Assembly: GCA_030609965.1 (NCBI GenBank)
Contig: JAUWSQ010000026.1
Coordinates: 1-36,126, forward strand
From: Candidatus Fermentibacterota bacterium
Lineage (GTDB): Bacteria; Fermentibacterota; Fermentibacteria; Fermentibacterales; JCC-6
Reading direction: 5' to 3'
Length of the DNA stretch: 36,126 nucleotides
Shown here: positions 22,059 through 30,016 of the stretch, piece by piece
Position numbering within the stretch: position 1 is the stretch's first letter
Layout of the letters: each line of letters opens with the position of its first letter
Program-made: the position numbers and the translations under genes
Notes under the pieces: model-generated
Databases searched by the model: none
What the model was told of the DNA's origin: nothing
What the model saw: only the letters and a program-made list of their open reading frames with translations

Positions 22059-24437
22059 TTAGACTTTCACGTGTTTAAATTTTTCCGGTGAAATGCTCCA
22101 GAGTTCGTTGAATGCCTTTTCCCATGTTCTCTCAGTCGCCATAGTTATGGCATTTTTGCTCATCGAGTTCCGTAACTCTTTATTCATGGCAATTTCAAGG
22201 ATAGTTTCGGCAAGTGATTCGGGATCATGACTTGAGAAAACAAGGCCTGTTTTCCCGATTTCGATTATTTCCTGGGGTCCTCCTCTGTCGCTGACCACTG
22301 CAGGAAGCCCCGAAGCCTGAGCTTCAAGGACGGAGTTTCCGTAAGTATCGGTAGAACTTGGGAAAACGAATATATCGCATGATGCATAAGCTCTGGAAAG
22401 ATCTTCTCCGTGGAGTACTCCACAGAAGTAGCATCCTTTTCCGCTGAGCTGATTAACGAGATCTCCCCGGAATGGGCCATCTCCTGCAAGATATAGTTCA
22501 AGATCAGGCATTGTTTCTCGGGCGAGAACAAATGCCTTCGCAAGAACATCAAGGTCCTTTTCGCGGGAGATTCTCCCGGCGTATAGAAGTTTCAAGGATT
22601 CGTGATTTCCACCGAACCTCAGTATGAATTCATCCGACTTCCACTCAGGTGAGAAGAGAGTGCAGTCAGTTCCCCTGGGAAACAGCTTCATTCTATCTCT
22701 TGAAATCCCCATTTTCTCCAGATCGTCCATGTAATACCTGCTGGGGACCAGAACTATATCCACATTACTGTAGAACCATGCTGCTGCAGTTCCTGCCCAC
22801 TCCCCCATTTTGCCATCCTGCGCTATATGGTTCACATGCCTTGGATAATCCGTATGGTATATACCCGCAACAGGAATGCCCAGAATCCTTGATATACCAA
22901 GCGCAGCGAACCCCACCGGACCGGGCGTGGATATGTACATCATACCAAACCCTTCATCCTCTACGAACCGCAGAACTTCAAGGAAAGGAGGAATAGAAAG
23001 GAGTTTTGAATGATAATCAGGTACTGGAAACTCGCGGATGGGAGGAAAATTCACAACCCATCCAGGGAAGGAAAGAGGTCTGCTCTGCGAGGCTATCACA
23101 GCCATATCTCTTCCGCTGTCCATAGCCAGACGGCTGCATTTCTGAATTGTTCTGGAAACACCATTAAGATCATCTATTGTATCTGTGAACCAGACCCTTT
23201 TATCAGTATTTATCATGCTTCCTGAGATATCCGGTGAAACCTCCGAAGCAATTCTTTCAACTGCCTCTTTCCCCTTTTTTCTGCTCAGATATGCCATTGG
23301 ATATGGGATATTGAGAAGGATAACCGGAATAAGAGCGGTGATTGCTTCAAGGGCATCCAGCAGTCTTCCATCCATGATCCGTTTAACAAGCAGTGAGGAA
23401 TAGTGCCGGAATAATTTATTGCTTAGCCTGTTAAGTATTTCAAATGTACGCTCGTCAATGCCTTCGGCTTCCAGTTCCGGGCTTCCGGAACGAAGGTTCA
23501 GGTCTTTGCCGATCTCTATGAGCTGGTCTGCGAAAATCGTTTCGAAACCCGGTTCCCCTGATTTCCTGGCTTTCTTGATAAGCTGGTGGAAAAGAAAATC
23601 CGCTTTATGCCACACTGTGGGCTCAACTGAAGATATGGATGGCCTGAAAAATCGATCTGCGGCCATGGTGGCTATGGCGGGTATCTTCTTGGCGGTAAGC
23701 CTGTCCCGATAGAAGGAATACGCGATGGAGTAAACTGAGTAGGCTGAACGTATAGCGTTACCATGCTCACCGCGGAGAATTCCTTTCCCCTGCCTTATCT
23801 GGTTCAGGTAGTCTTCCAGGTTCTCTGCATCCGCAACCTCAGTATAGGTCAGACCCATGAATCTGCCGCAGTGATCATCGGATCCAGCGGTGAAACCGGT
23901 GAAGTCAGGGTCACCTTTTATCGATCTGACAATTGGAAGAACTGACTCATTCTCCAGTCTGGATCTTGTGCCGTTTAGTGATTCGATCAGTCCTATTCTC
24001 TTAACGATATTAACGAATTCATCGCTTGTGAGGTCCGTATCCGGCGAATAGAAAGGGTGTGCGAGTGAGTGGATAATTCCTTCATCATCAAAGTAATCCA
24101 GAAGGGATGGAAACGAATCTCTCAAGGTGATTATTTCGTCATGCTGCTTCGCAGTGATGTTGAATGCCAGGATATGAACCGAAGTTCTGGTTCCCGGAAG
24201 GTAAGTCCTTATTTCCTCGCTGATGAAAGTCCCCGACAGGTGAGATATGCTCAGAGCTCCTTCGATCGTATTGATATCGGTTATGGTGACGAAATCCATG
24301 CCGCGCTTCCGTGCGAGTTCGTATATCAGCTCGGGCGGCGTGAAGCTTTCGGGGGCTTTGAGCGATCGGAGAGCCCATCGTCCGGATTCCATCGAATACT
24401 TTGAATGAACGTGGAGATCACATTTAAAAACAGCCAT
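22059..24437 (-). CDS. Fusion of PHP-domain phosphoesterase and GT4 glycosyltransferase
   Basis: 792 aa. PHP domain at 1-270, with metal-binding DLHVHSKYS (Asp7, His9, His11), FVTITDINTIEG, SLAHPFYS (His127) and GSDDHCG (Asp187, His189). A helical middle of about 140 residues has no recognised domain. The GT-B domain (about 412-790) has TPGPVGFAALGISRILGIPV and GIYHTDYPR as in mannosyl/glucosyltransferases of family GT4, LLYAGRISREKDL, and the E-x7-E region FVFPSSTDTYGNSVLEAQAS. The GT half resembles GDP-mannose-dependent alpha-mannosyltransferases; the donor is inferred. The PHP half may hydrolyse a phosphate ester in the same pathway. ATG 24435-24437 with GGAGGT six bases upstream is certain. 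It is the first gene of a three-gene run with the channel and RCK genes. Confidence 0.92.
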   Translation of the reverse strand: MAVFKCDLHVHSKYSMESGRWALRSLKAPESFTPPELIYELARKRGMDFVTITDINTIEGALSISHLSGTFISEEIRTYLPGTRTSVHILAFNITAKQHDEIITLRDSFPSLLDYFDDEGIIHSLAHPFYSPDTDLTSDEFVNIVKRIGLIESLNGTRSRLENESVLPIVRSIKGDPDFTGFTAGSDDHCGRFMGLTYTEVADAENLEDYLNQIRQGKGILRGEHGNAIRSAYSVYSIAYSFYRDRLTAKKIPAIATMAADRFFRPSISSVEPTVWHKADFLFHQLIKKARKSGEPGFETIFADQLIEIGKDLNLRSGSPELEAEGIDERTFEILNRLSNKLFRHYSSLLVKRIMDGRLLDALEAITALIPVILLNIPYPMAYLSRKKGKEAVERIASEVSPDISGSMINTDKRVWFTDTIDDLNGVSRTIQKCSRLAMDSGRDMAVIASQSRPLSFPGWVVNFPPIREFPVPDYHSKLLSIPPFLEVLRFVEDEGFGMMYISTPGPVGFAALGISRILGIPVAGIYHTDYPRHVNHIAQDGKMGEWAGTAAAWFYSNVDIVLVPSRYYMDDLEKMGISRDRMKLFPRGTDCTLFSPEWKSDEFILRFGGNHESLKLLYAGRISREKDLDVLAKAFVLARETMPDLELYLAGDGPFRGDLVNQLSGKGCYFCGVLHGEDLSRAYASCDIFVFPSSTDTYGNSVLEAQASGLPAVVSDRGGPQEIIEIGKTGLVFSSHDPESLAETILEIAMNKELRNSMSKNAITMATERTWEKAFNELWSISPEKFKHVKV

Positions 24438-24512
24438 TCTACCTCCAGGATTGACAAGTGAGTATCATATGAAAGTATGAGGCTTCGGTCACGGATGGGG
24501 GCTGGGCACCCA

Positions 24513-24586
24513 GGGGCCGGGTCTAACATCTAAACATTTTTTATTAATACGCTGATAATGAATGTTTAGATGTTAGACCCGGCCCC
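24513..24586. repeat. REP-like palindrome: perfect 26-bp inverted repeat with 22-nt loop
   Basis: Left arm 24513-24538 and right arm 24561-24586 are exact reverse complements (core GGGTCTAACATCTAAACATT). The loop is A/T-rich. No T-run follows on either strand, so it is not a classic rho-independent terminator. The form resembles REP palindromes mobilised by Y1-type (RAYT) transposases. No transposase lies in the window. Confidence 0.88.
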
Positions 24587-24603
24587 GATTGTTAGGATTC
24601 GAG

Positions 24604-24649
24604 GCCTGACCCCTTTTGCTAAGAATGCTAAGTTCTGGTGCCTGACCCC
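24604..24649. repeat. Paired GCCTGACCCC repeats beside the palindrome
   Basis: GCCTGACCCC occurs at 24604-24613 and 24640-24649. On the minus strand it reads GGGGTCAGGC, a short motif common at the edges of REP/RAYT-type elements. Together with the palindrome it fills most of the 217-bp gap between two minus-strand genes. Confidence 0.6.
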
Positions 24650-24654
24650 AAATG

Positions 24655-25662
24655 TTATCTTTCTACACTGATAATACCCTGGGGACCATCTCCGGCTGCA
24701 AGAGAATCGAGCATAACCTTTGTTGTCCAGTCCGCAATGTAGACCATATCTTCGTTAAAATCAGTGATGTAAAGTGTATCACCGCTGCACGCTACTCCCC
24801 ATGCAGAGGTAAGGCCTGTATTCCATGTGTCATTGAGGCTGCCGTTTTCATCGTAGAAATAGAGATTACCTGACATCCAGCCATCACCTGTTATGAAACC
24901 CGAGCCTGCTTCTACAGGGTAAACAGGAGAACCGCCGGTATTTACCTGAGCAAGAATTCCCATACTTGAAGGATCTATTATTGATATCACACCGTCCATG
25001 TAAGTAGATGTTACTGCATGCACCATACCAGTTTCACTGAAATATCTCATGTAGGTTACATTATCATTCGTGATTATGGAATCGATAACACTTCCCGAAG
25101 ATGCATCAAGAACTGTTATGCCGCCGGTTACTGAAGTGTCGGGCCAGGTTCCATGCCCCACCAGGATATAACTTCCAGTGGATGCTATTGATGTGGGGTT
25201 TGCCTTAACATCGATGATCGATACCGAACCGCCTGAAGAGAGGTCTACTTTCGCCACCTGGCTCGTCATGAGAAGTGTAACCCAGAGATGATTCCCATCC
25301 CAGGACATCTCGTAAGGGTTACTTCCGATGGGTAGATCAATATGAAATAGTTCTCCACCTGTAGAATTCACGTCAAAAACCTGAACAGTGCTTGAAGTTG
25401 AGTTCAGCACGGCTATTCTGTCCTTTTCGTGGGAGATAATATCGTTGGGCATTTCATCTGTGATGTAAGCAGTGGTTACAAGCGAATCGCTTTGGGGGAA
25501 GTATAGATCAACAGTATTACCCAGGCCGTTGAACCATGCAACTACAAGGCCGCCGGGAGTGGGTTCCGTGGAGGGTTCAGCGGGTGAGTTGCACGATACT
25601 GCAATAAGGCTTATCAGTAACGCGCTGATCAGAGTTAAGAGTCCTGGACGGTATCTTTTCAT
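24655..25662 (-). CDS. Beta-propeller (YncE-like) lipoprotein, partner of the TonB receptor
   Basis: 335 aa from ATG 25660-25662 (AAAGGA lies at the right distance; the longer ORF starts inside the receptor gene). Signal sequence LLTLISALLISLIAVSC with a probable lipidated Cys, although AVSC is not an ideal lipobox. The rest is seven-blade-propeller-like repeats, e.g. DRIAVLNSTSSTVQVFDVNS, HLWVTLLMTSQVAKVDLSSG, SYILVGHGTWPDTSVTGGIT and TLYITDFNEDMVYIADW. The gene begins 10 nt after the receptor's stop and so shares its cobalamin-riboswitch leader. YncE-like surface lipoproteins encoded beside corrinoid receptors may capture substrate; that role is inferred from context. Confidence 0.87.
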   Translation of the reverse strand: MKRYRPGLLTLISALLISLIAVSCNSPAEPSTEPTPGGLVVAWFNGLGNTVDLYFPQSDSLVTTAYITDEMPNDIISHEKDRIAVLNSTSSTVQVFDVNSTGGELFHIDLPIGSNPYEMSWDGNHLWVTLLMTSQVAKVDLSSGGSVSIIDVKANPTSIASTGSYILVGHGTWPDTSVTGGITVLDASSGSVIDSIITNDNVTYMRYFSETGMVHAVTSTYMDGVISIIDPSSMGILAQVNTGGSPVYPVEAGSGFITGDGWMSGNLYFYDENGSLNDTWNTGLTSAWGVACSGDTLYITDFNEDMVYIADWTTKVMLDSLAAGDGPQGIISVER

Positions 25663-25672
25663 CATTATCCTT

Positions 25673-27619
25673 TCAGTTTCCGTTCCAATTGATTCCAAAG
25701 TACAAAGTTCTCGGTTTTCCTGAGTATCCGCTGGTTTCCTGGTAGTCTTTGTCAAACAGGTTCTCCGCAGAGGCGTTGAAAGAGAAATTTCCCATGAATT
25801 CAGGATGCAGATCAACACCTGCCTCGAAGACCATGTAGGCGGGCATCCATGATGTTTCACTGTAGTTTTTGAATCTTATGCCCATTCCGCTCGCGGACAC
25901 CGACCAGTGAGCCCAGAAGGGATATTCCACTCCTGCCTGAACACCGAATGTGTAATCAGGTGTATAAGGCAGAGTTCTACCGTAGTTTACCGATTCGATG
26001 AAGTTGTCGGTAACGTCCAGAAGAGTGAGGGTACCGGTTATTTCGACGGGACTATCCGAAAACCATACTTCCGTTTCGATGCCTTTTCTAAGAACTCCTG
26101 CGATGTTCACGGGAGACCATTTCCCGCCCTCTCCCGGTTCCCACCTGATAAGATCATCGGTTTCCGCGATAAAACCTGTTGCAGAGAATGTAAGCCAATC
26201 AACGGCATTGAATGAAATCCCGCTCTCGAATTCCACCGAGGTTTCCGGCAGAAGGTCCGGGTTACCATGTGCAAAATTATCCTCCGGCCAGTACAGATCG
26301 TTAAGCGAAGGGCGCCTGAAACCTGTTGATGCGGAAGAATGCAGCAGGAGAAGCGAATCCAGCGCAGGCAGCCCCATCGAAAGCACAGCTCCATACATTG
26401 TGCGTTGTGAAGAGACCAGATTAAGAGATGCCGAGGCGGAAATGGACAGGCCATCACCGTATCCGGCGGTCAATGCGGTTTCCCCTGTCACCCTGTCCCG
26501 CTCACCAAGCGAAGTGCTCCATACTCTATCGAGAGAGGTATTCGCGGATAACCCAAGATGAAAGGGCAGCAAAGGCAGATTGTACTCAAGGGTCAGATCC
26601 CCGCCCAATTCATCATGCGTATCATCCACTATGGAAGGTTCGGTGCTTACATATTGATGCCTTCCAGTTCTCATACCGAGGGAAAACCTTACTCTGCCCG
26701 GACTCCATCTCCCCCAGGTGTCAAAGCTGTACCTTTTTCGTGCACCATCGGTGGGAAGGGTCCAGTCAGGGCTTTCTGTTTCTCCTCCGGAGACAGCTGC
26801 AAGGAAACCGTAAGTGAGAGGGGAATCATTTCCATGAATGAGAAGGGATCCGTCATGGGCTGTGGATCCGGATATACCCGCGAGCCTCCTGATACTCAGT
26901 GCAACCCGGTTAATCCCGGATGTAAATGCGCCTGAAAAGGTGATGGATTTATCATCACCTGCGGTCAGAGATGCTCTGGGAGGCAAACCTGCGGATTCCG
27001 GAATGAAATTCAGGGTGCCGGCCATACCGCCTTTGAGAAAACCCGACCCCCCTCCTCTTGCTATTTCAAGCCCGCCGAACAGTACAGGATCCAGTGTCAT
27101 TCCGGGGAGGCAATCCATCGAACTGCTTATTTCATGTCCATCAACAAAATACTCGGAATGGGCTGCGTCGCTTCCCCTTATGGAGATGGAGATCACCGGC
27201 ATGGCACCTCCGTATTCGCGAACATAAATACCGCCGCTTCTGCTGCTCAGGCACCCCAGGCCGGATCTGCCCAGGTATTCCATATCATCCCTGCCCAGTA
27301 CAGTCGTTGCGGGAAACCGGTCTCTGAACCCGCCGCGCGGAGCTGTTACGGAAATCACCATCCCGGAGGGAACAGGTACTGAGATGAGGAAGATATTGCC
27401 GGAGAATGGAATTGCTCCCTCCCACGTTCTGTATCCTATTGCCCTGACTTCCACGGAGTCAGTTCCAACAGGCAGGGATACTTCTCCTCTTGTGTCTGAA
27501 ATACCGATAAGTGTGCTATCTGTGCAGATGGAGGCTCCAATGACAGGGCGACCGGAAGTATCGACTATGGAAAGATCAACCTGTGATAAACTGATCAGCA
27601 ATAAAAGCAGTTGTATCAA
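25673..27619 (-). CDS. TonB-dependent outer-membrane receptor (probable corrinoid uptake, BtuB-like)
   Basis: 648 aa from TTG 27617-27619. This start has AGGAGG (27627-27632) six bases upstream and begins a signal peptide (IQLLLLLISLSQ); an in-frame TTG further upstream lies within the riboswitch and is rejected. An N-terminal CarboxypepD-reg-like domain (VDLSIVDTSGRPVIGASICT) is followed by the plug (SISIRGSDAAHSEYFVDGHE, VLFGGLEIARGGGSGFLKGG) and a roughly 480-residue beta barrel with RRPSLNDLYWPEDNFAHGNP and LLPETSVEFESGI, typical of TonB receptors. The C-terminus GKPRTLYFGINWNGN ends in a barrel strand. Control by a cobalamin riboswitch makes vitamin B12 or another corrinoid the likely ligand. 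Confidence 0.94.
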   Translation of the reverse strand: MIQLLLLLISLSQVDLSIVDTSGRPVIGASICTDSTLIGISDTRGEVSLPVGTDSVEVRAIGYRTWEGAIPFSGNIFLISVPVPSGMVISVTAPRGGFRDRFPATTVLGRDDMEYLGRSGLGCLSSRSGGIYVREYGGAMPVISISIRGSDAAHSEYFVDGHEISSSMDCLPGMTLDPVLFGGLEIARGGGSGFLKGGMAGTLNFIPESAGLPPRASLTAGDDKSITFSGAFTSGINRVALSIRRLAGISGSTAHDGSLLIHGNDSPLTYGFLAAVSGGETESPDWTLPTDGARKRYSFDTWGRWSPGRVRFSLGMRTGRHQYVSTEPSIVDDTHDELGGDLTLEYNLPLLPFHLGLSANTSLDRVWSTSLGERDRVTGETALTAGYGDGLSISASASLNLVSSQRTMYGAVLSMGLPALDSLLLLHSSASTGFRRPSLNDLYWPEDNFAHGNPDLLPETSVEFESGISFNAVDWLTFSATGFIAETDDLIRWEPGEGGKWSPVNIAGVLRKGIETEVWFSDSPVEITGTLTLLDVTDNFIESVNYGRTLPYTPDYTFGVQAGVEYPFWAHWSVSASGMGIRFKNYSETSWMPAYMVFEAGVDLHPEFMGNFSFNASAENLFDKDYQETSGYSGKPRTLYFGINWNGN

Positions 27620-27626
27620 GAAAAAA

Positions 27627-27655
27627 CCTCCTGCAGCTTGTAATAGCCGCGGAGG
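27627..27655 (-). promoter_or_regulatory. Shine-Dalgarno-sequestering hairpin (riboswitch expression platform)
   Basis: On the minus strand CCTCCGCGGC (from 27655 downward) can pair with GCTGCAGGAGG (down to 27627), with a bulge or mismatch in the middle. This hides the AGGAGG of the receptor gene. With cobalamin bound, the upstream aptamer should favour this hairpin and block translation. There is no terminator T-run between aptamer and start, which fits translational control. Confidence 0.6.
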
Positions 27656-27700
27656 TGTGGCCGAAGCCTGATCCCTTATGCGGGAATCCTGCTTCAGGCC

Positions 27701-27836
27701 GCGGTGCAATATCCTGACTTCCGGATCATCCCGTTCCCCGCCTTCCCACCTTGCGGCAGTGGCATTAATGGGGTTCGGTACCCGGTTACAGTGGCGCTAC
27801 CGTGGCGGATTTACACCGCCTTCCTGCACCCCGCGA
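27701..27836 (-). promoter_or_regulatory. Cobalamin (AdoCbl/B12) riboswitch aptamer
   Basis: On the minus strand: closing stem GGTGCA (27825-27830) with TGCACC (27703-27708); then GGTGTAAATCCGCC; the B12-box-like core GCCACTGTAACCGG (27782-27795); a second GCCACTGC; GGGAAGGCGGGG; and GGAAGTCAGGAT near the 3' end. Order and spacing match the cobalamin riboswitch. It is the leader of the TonB receptor and lipoprotein genes and should repress them when cobalamin is plentiful. Confidence 0.95.
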
Positions 27837-27853
27837 CCAGCATTTCAAAAAGA

Positions 27854-27882
27854 TATATAATGATCAAAGAATGAAAGAGCAA
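27854..27882 (-). promoter_or_regulatory. Promoter of the riboswitch-controlled uptake operon
   Basis: TTGCTC (-35, 27877-27882), a 17-nt spacer and TATATA (-10, 27854-27859) on the minus strand. The predicted start, about 7 nt further, lies just upstream of the first riboswitch stem. Confidence 0.6.
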
Positions 27883-27895
27883 TGGAATTGCAGTA

Positions 27896-28660
27896 TCAGA
27901 AATCGAAGATGATACTGCAGCAGGTCATCTCTCCTTCCGCTTTCGTAAGCTCGGATATGTCCAGAGATACTACATTGATGCCTTCAGCAATGAGTTTTTT
28001 CCTGGTTTTAGGATATTCAGTCGAATAGATTGTTCCGTTATCAAGGAATAGTGCGTTTGCACCGTAAGGTTCAGAAGGATCAACCGTAAGAAAGTTCCCG
28101 ATATCCCCGAAGCGATCGGGACTTACCCAGGAAGGGTTCAGGAGAAGTGTATTCTCAGCCACAAGGGATACCGCAGATTTGAGATGAAGGCAGCCCCGCA
28201 CAGGTATACTTATAACTTCGTAATCGAAGGGTTTGAGTATTTCCCGTAACTGTGATATCCCAACTGCGCTGCTTCTGCATGATTTTCCTACATACAATGT
28301 TTTACCGATCTGTAGAACATCCCCCCCGTCGAGAGTTCCGGTGGGTTTTATATATTTCAGGTCCCTGTATATATGCAGGGCTTCGGCAACTGCCTGCGTT
28401 TCAGCCCTCCGTGAAGACGCTCCGGGATTAGTGATAACTGCTATCTCATCAAGAACGACCGCCGTGTCTTCAATAAATACAGAATCCGGAAGATCATCTG
28501 CTTTCATCATGTGTATTTTATATCCGAGTTCCCGGATAGTATCAGCGTAGTATGTGTGCTGCTCCACTGCAGTATCGTGATCAATGGGTATCCTTGTGAT
28601 ATTGGTAATTTCACAATCGCTGATATTGGGGCTGACTTCCTTCATAAGAGCAATTTTCAT
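27896..28660 (-). CDS. Dimethylarginine dimethylaminohydrolase-like (DDAH) amidinotransferase-fold enzyme
   Basis: 254 aa, the DDAH length. The guanidino-modifying enzyme fold is shown by SVFIEDTAVVLDEIAVIT (Glu64, Asp65), PTGTLDGGDVLQIGKTLYVG, catalytic His159 in CLHLKSAVS and catalytic Cys in EMTCCSI (Cys247/248), nearly identical to the active-site segments of animal DDAH (CLHLKS, TCCS). It should hydrolyse a methylated or otherwise modified arginine to citrulline; the natural substrate here is unknown. ATG 28658-28660 has a weak ribosome site. It lies 30 nt after the FAD enzyme gene and is the last gene of a three-gene run. Confidence 0.9.
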   Translation of the reverse strand: MKIALMKEVSPNISDCEITNITRIPIDHDTAVEQHTYYADTIRELGYKIHMMKADDLPDSVFIEDTAVVLDEIAVITNPGASSRRAETQAVAEALHIYRDLKYIKPTGTLDGGDVLQIGKTLYVGKSCRSSAVGISQLREILKPFDYEVISIPVRGCLHLKSAVSLVAENTLLLNPSWVSPDRFGDIGNFLTVDPSEPYGANALFLDNGTIYSTEYPKTRKKLIAEGINVVSLDISELTKAEGEMTCCSIIFDF

Positions 28661-28690
28661 GATAACCCGGCTTTCATTAATCTATCCATA

Positions 28691-29995
28691 CTATTTCCAG
28701 AAATCTTTCGAATATACCTGTCCCGAAGATATTGCCAGAGCCTCTCCTATAGAGTGATCCATGTTGTTGTACCAGAATGAACCGCACCTGCCTGTAAGAT
28801 CAAGTCCCTCCGGCAGCAGAAGTTCTGAGAATCTCTTCCTGTAGTCAAGGTCGTACAGCGGATAAGTTTGGGGTACCACCTGCCAGTCAATAAAGATGAT
28901 ATCGGAGGCTCGAAGGGCGTTCACACCTTCCAGTTCATGGATCAGCCTGTCTTTCAGGATTTTCGGGTTATCTCTCTGTTCCTGGTTATTCAGGGTTATC
29001 TCGACTATCAGGCTGTCCGATTCCAAAGGAACAGTATCGGCTCTGAAATTCCGCGGCACTGTAAGTCGGCTGAAGAGAATGTCCTCCTGCCCGAAGTAAC
29101 ACCACTGATAATTGTTATTCTGCCGTTTCGACAGTCCGATATTACATAGAAGCGTATCCATGAATCTGAAACCGGCGTCCGGAAAGAGAATAGATACCGG
29201 AGCGGACCAGTAGACATGATCGGCCTTGATGACTCCCATATCAGCGGTTTCCACCCCTGAAACCCTCCCGTCCACGGTTTCAACTCCAAGAGCCCGGCAG
29301 CCGTACATTATTCTACCGCCGTTATTCTGGATCCTTTCCGCCTGTTTGTCGCAGAACGTCTGGATTCCGCCATATGAAGGGTAATAGAACGCCGTTGATA
29401 CGGGCTTTGGGATAAGAACGCTTTTTAGAAGAGAAAAGAGGTCATCCGTCTTAACGTTTTTATCTATAACAGCCCTGTTCACTCCAGCTTCAGCCCAGTC
29501 AATATGCAGTGTATCGGCACTGCATCCTGTGAACTTTTCCGTATATCCCCGGAAGAAATAATTGTATATATTCTTGCCGTACTTTGATATAACATAATCG
29601 GCAAAGGTGGGATGCTCCACTTCGGACTTCCCGCGGAAGAGGTCGAGAAAACTCCTGAAAAGTACAGGCATTGGAAGTCCTGCCACCGATTTCATGGTCA
29701 GGGGCCAGCTGCGGTATTTTCCCGCCATGTAAACATTGCTTGACCTGTTTATGGTTACATGATCATCACCGAGTATCTCAAGCAGATAATTATTGACATC
29801 AGTATCGGATGTGTGAAAACGGTGGGGACCGATATCGAATAGGAATCCATCGCGTTCAAAGGTTCTAGCAAGCCCTCCGGGACAATCCTCTTTCTCGAGT
29901 ACGGTGACGGATACATCTTCCCCGGACGATGTAAGTCTTTCTGCAAGAGTCAGTCCTGAAACACCTGCACCTGCTATTACAATATTTTTGCTCAC
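28691..29995 (-). CDS. FAD-dependent oxidoreductase (protoporphyrinogen oxidase/UDP-galactopyranose mutase-like)
   Basis: 434 aa. N-terminal dinucleotide motif IVIAGAGVSGLTLAERL, the Glu of VLEKEDCPGG, then RTFERDGFLFDIGPHRFHT, typical of the NAD(P)-binding_8/amine-oxidase superfamily. GGIQTFCDKQAERIQNNGG is the conserved 'GGxxxlxxal' segment. The C-terminus GRCGSFWYNNMDHSIGEA is the FAD-closing motif. Relatives occur in polysaccharide clusters and in porphyrin synthesis, and the neighbouring flippase favours a glycan or lipid role; the substrate is not decided. GTG 29993-29995 with AGGA eight bases upstream is chosen. Confidence 0.88.
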   Translation of the reverse strand: MSKNIVIAGAGVSGLTLAERLTSSGEDVSVTVLEKEDCPGGLARTFERDGFLFDIGPHRFHTSDTDVNNYLLEILGDDHVTINRSSNVYMAGKYRSWPLTMKSVAGLPMPVLFRSFLDLFRGKSEVEHPTFADYVISKYGKNIYNYFFRGYTEKFTGCSADTLHIDWAEAGVNRAVIDKNVKTDDLFSLLKSVLIPKPVSTAFYYPSYGGIQTFCDKQAERIQNNGGRIMYGCRALGVETVDGRVSGVETADMGVIKADHVYWSAPVSILFPDAGFRFMDTLLCNIGLSKRQNNNYQWCYFGQEDILFSRLTVPRNFRADTVPLESDSLIVEITLNNQEQRDNPKILKDRLIHELEGVNALRASDIIFIDWQVVPQTYPLYDLDYRKRFSELLLPEGLDLTGRCGSFWYNNMDHSIGEALAISSGQVYSKDFWK

Positions 29996-30016
29996 GATGA
30001 GGTTCCTAACAGTGAT

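Noticed and set aside
24513-24586. Palindrome considered as a rho-independent terminator
   Set aside because: No T-run on either strand and the stem is much longer than usual; a REP-like repeat fits better, though it could still affect mRNA ends.
25663-25860. Upstream extension of the beta-propeller lipoprotein ORF
   Set aside because: It is an out-of-frame shadow of the receptor's 3' end; the lipoprotein signal begins at 25662.
27620-27709. In-frame upstream extension of the TonB receptor from TTG 27709
   Set aside because: It lies inside the riboswitch aptamer and puts 30 residues before a proper ribosome site and signal peptide.
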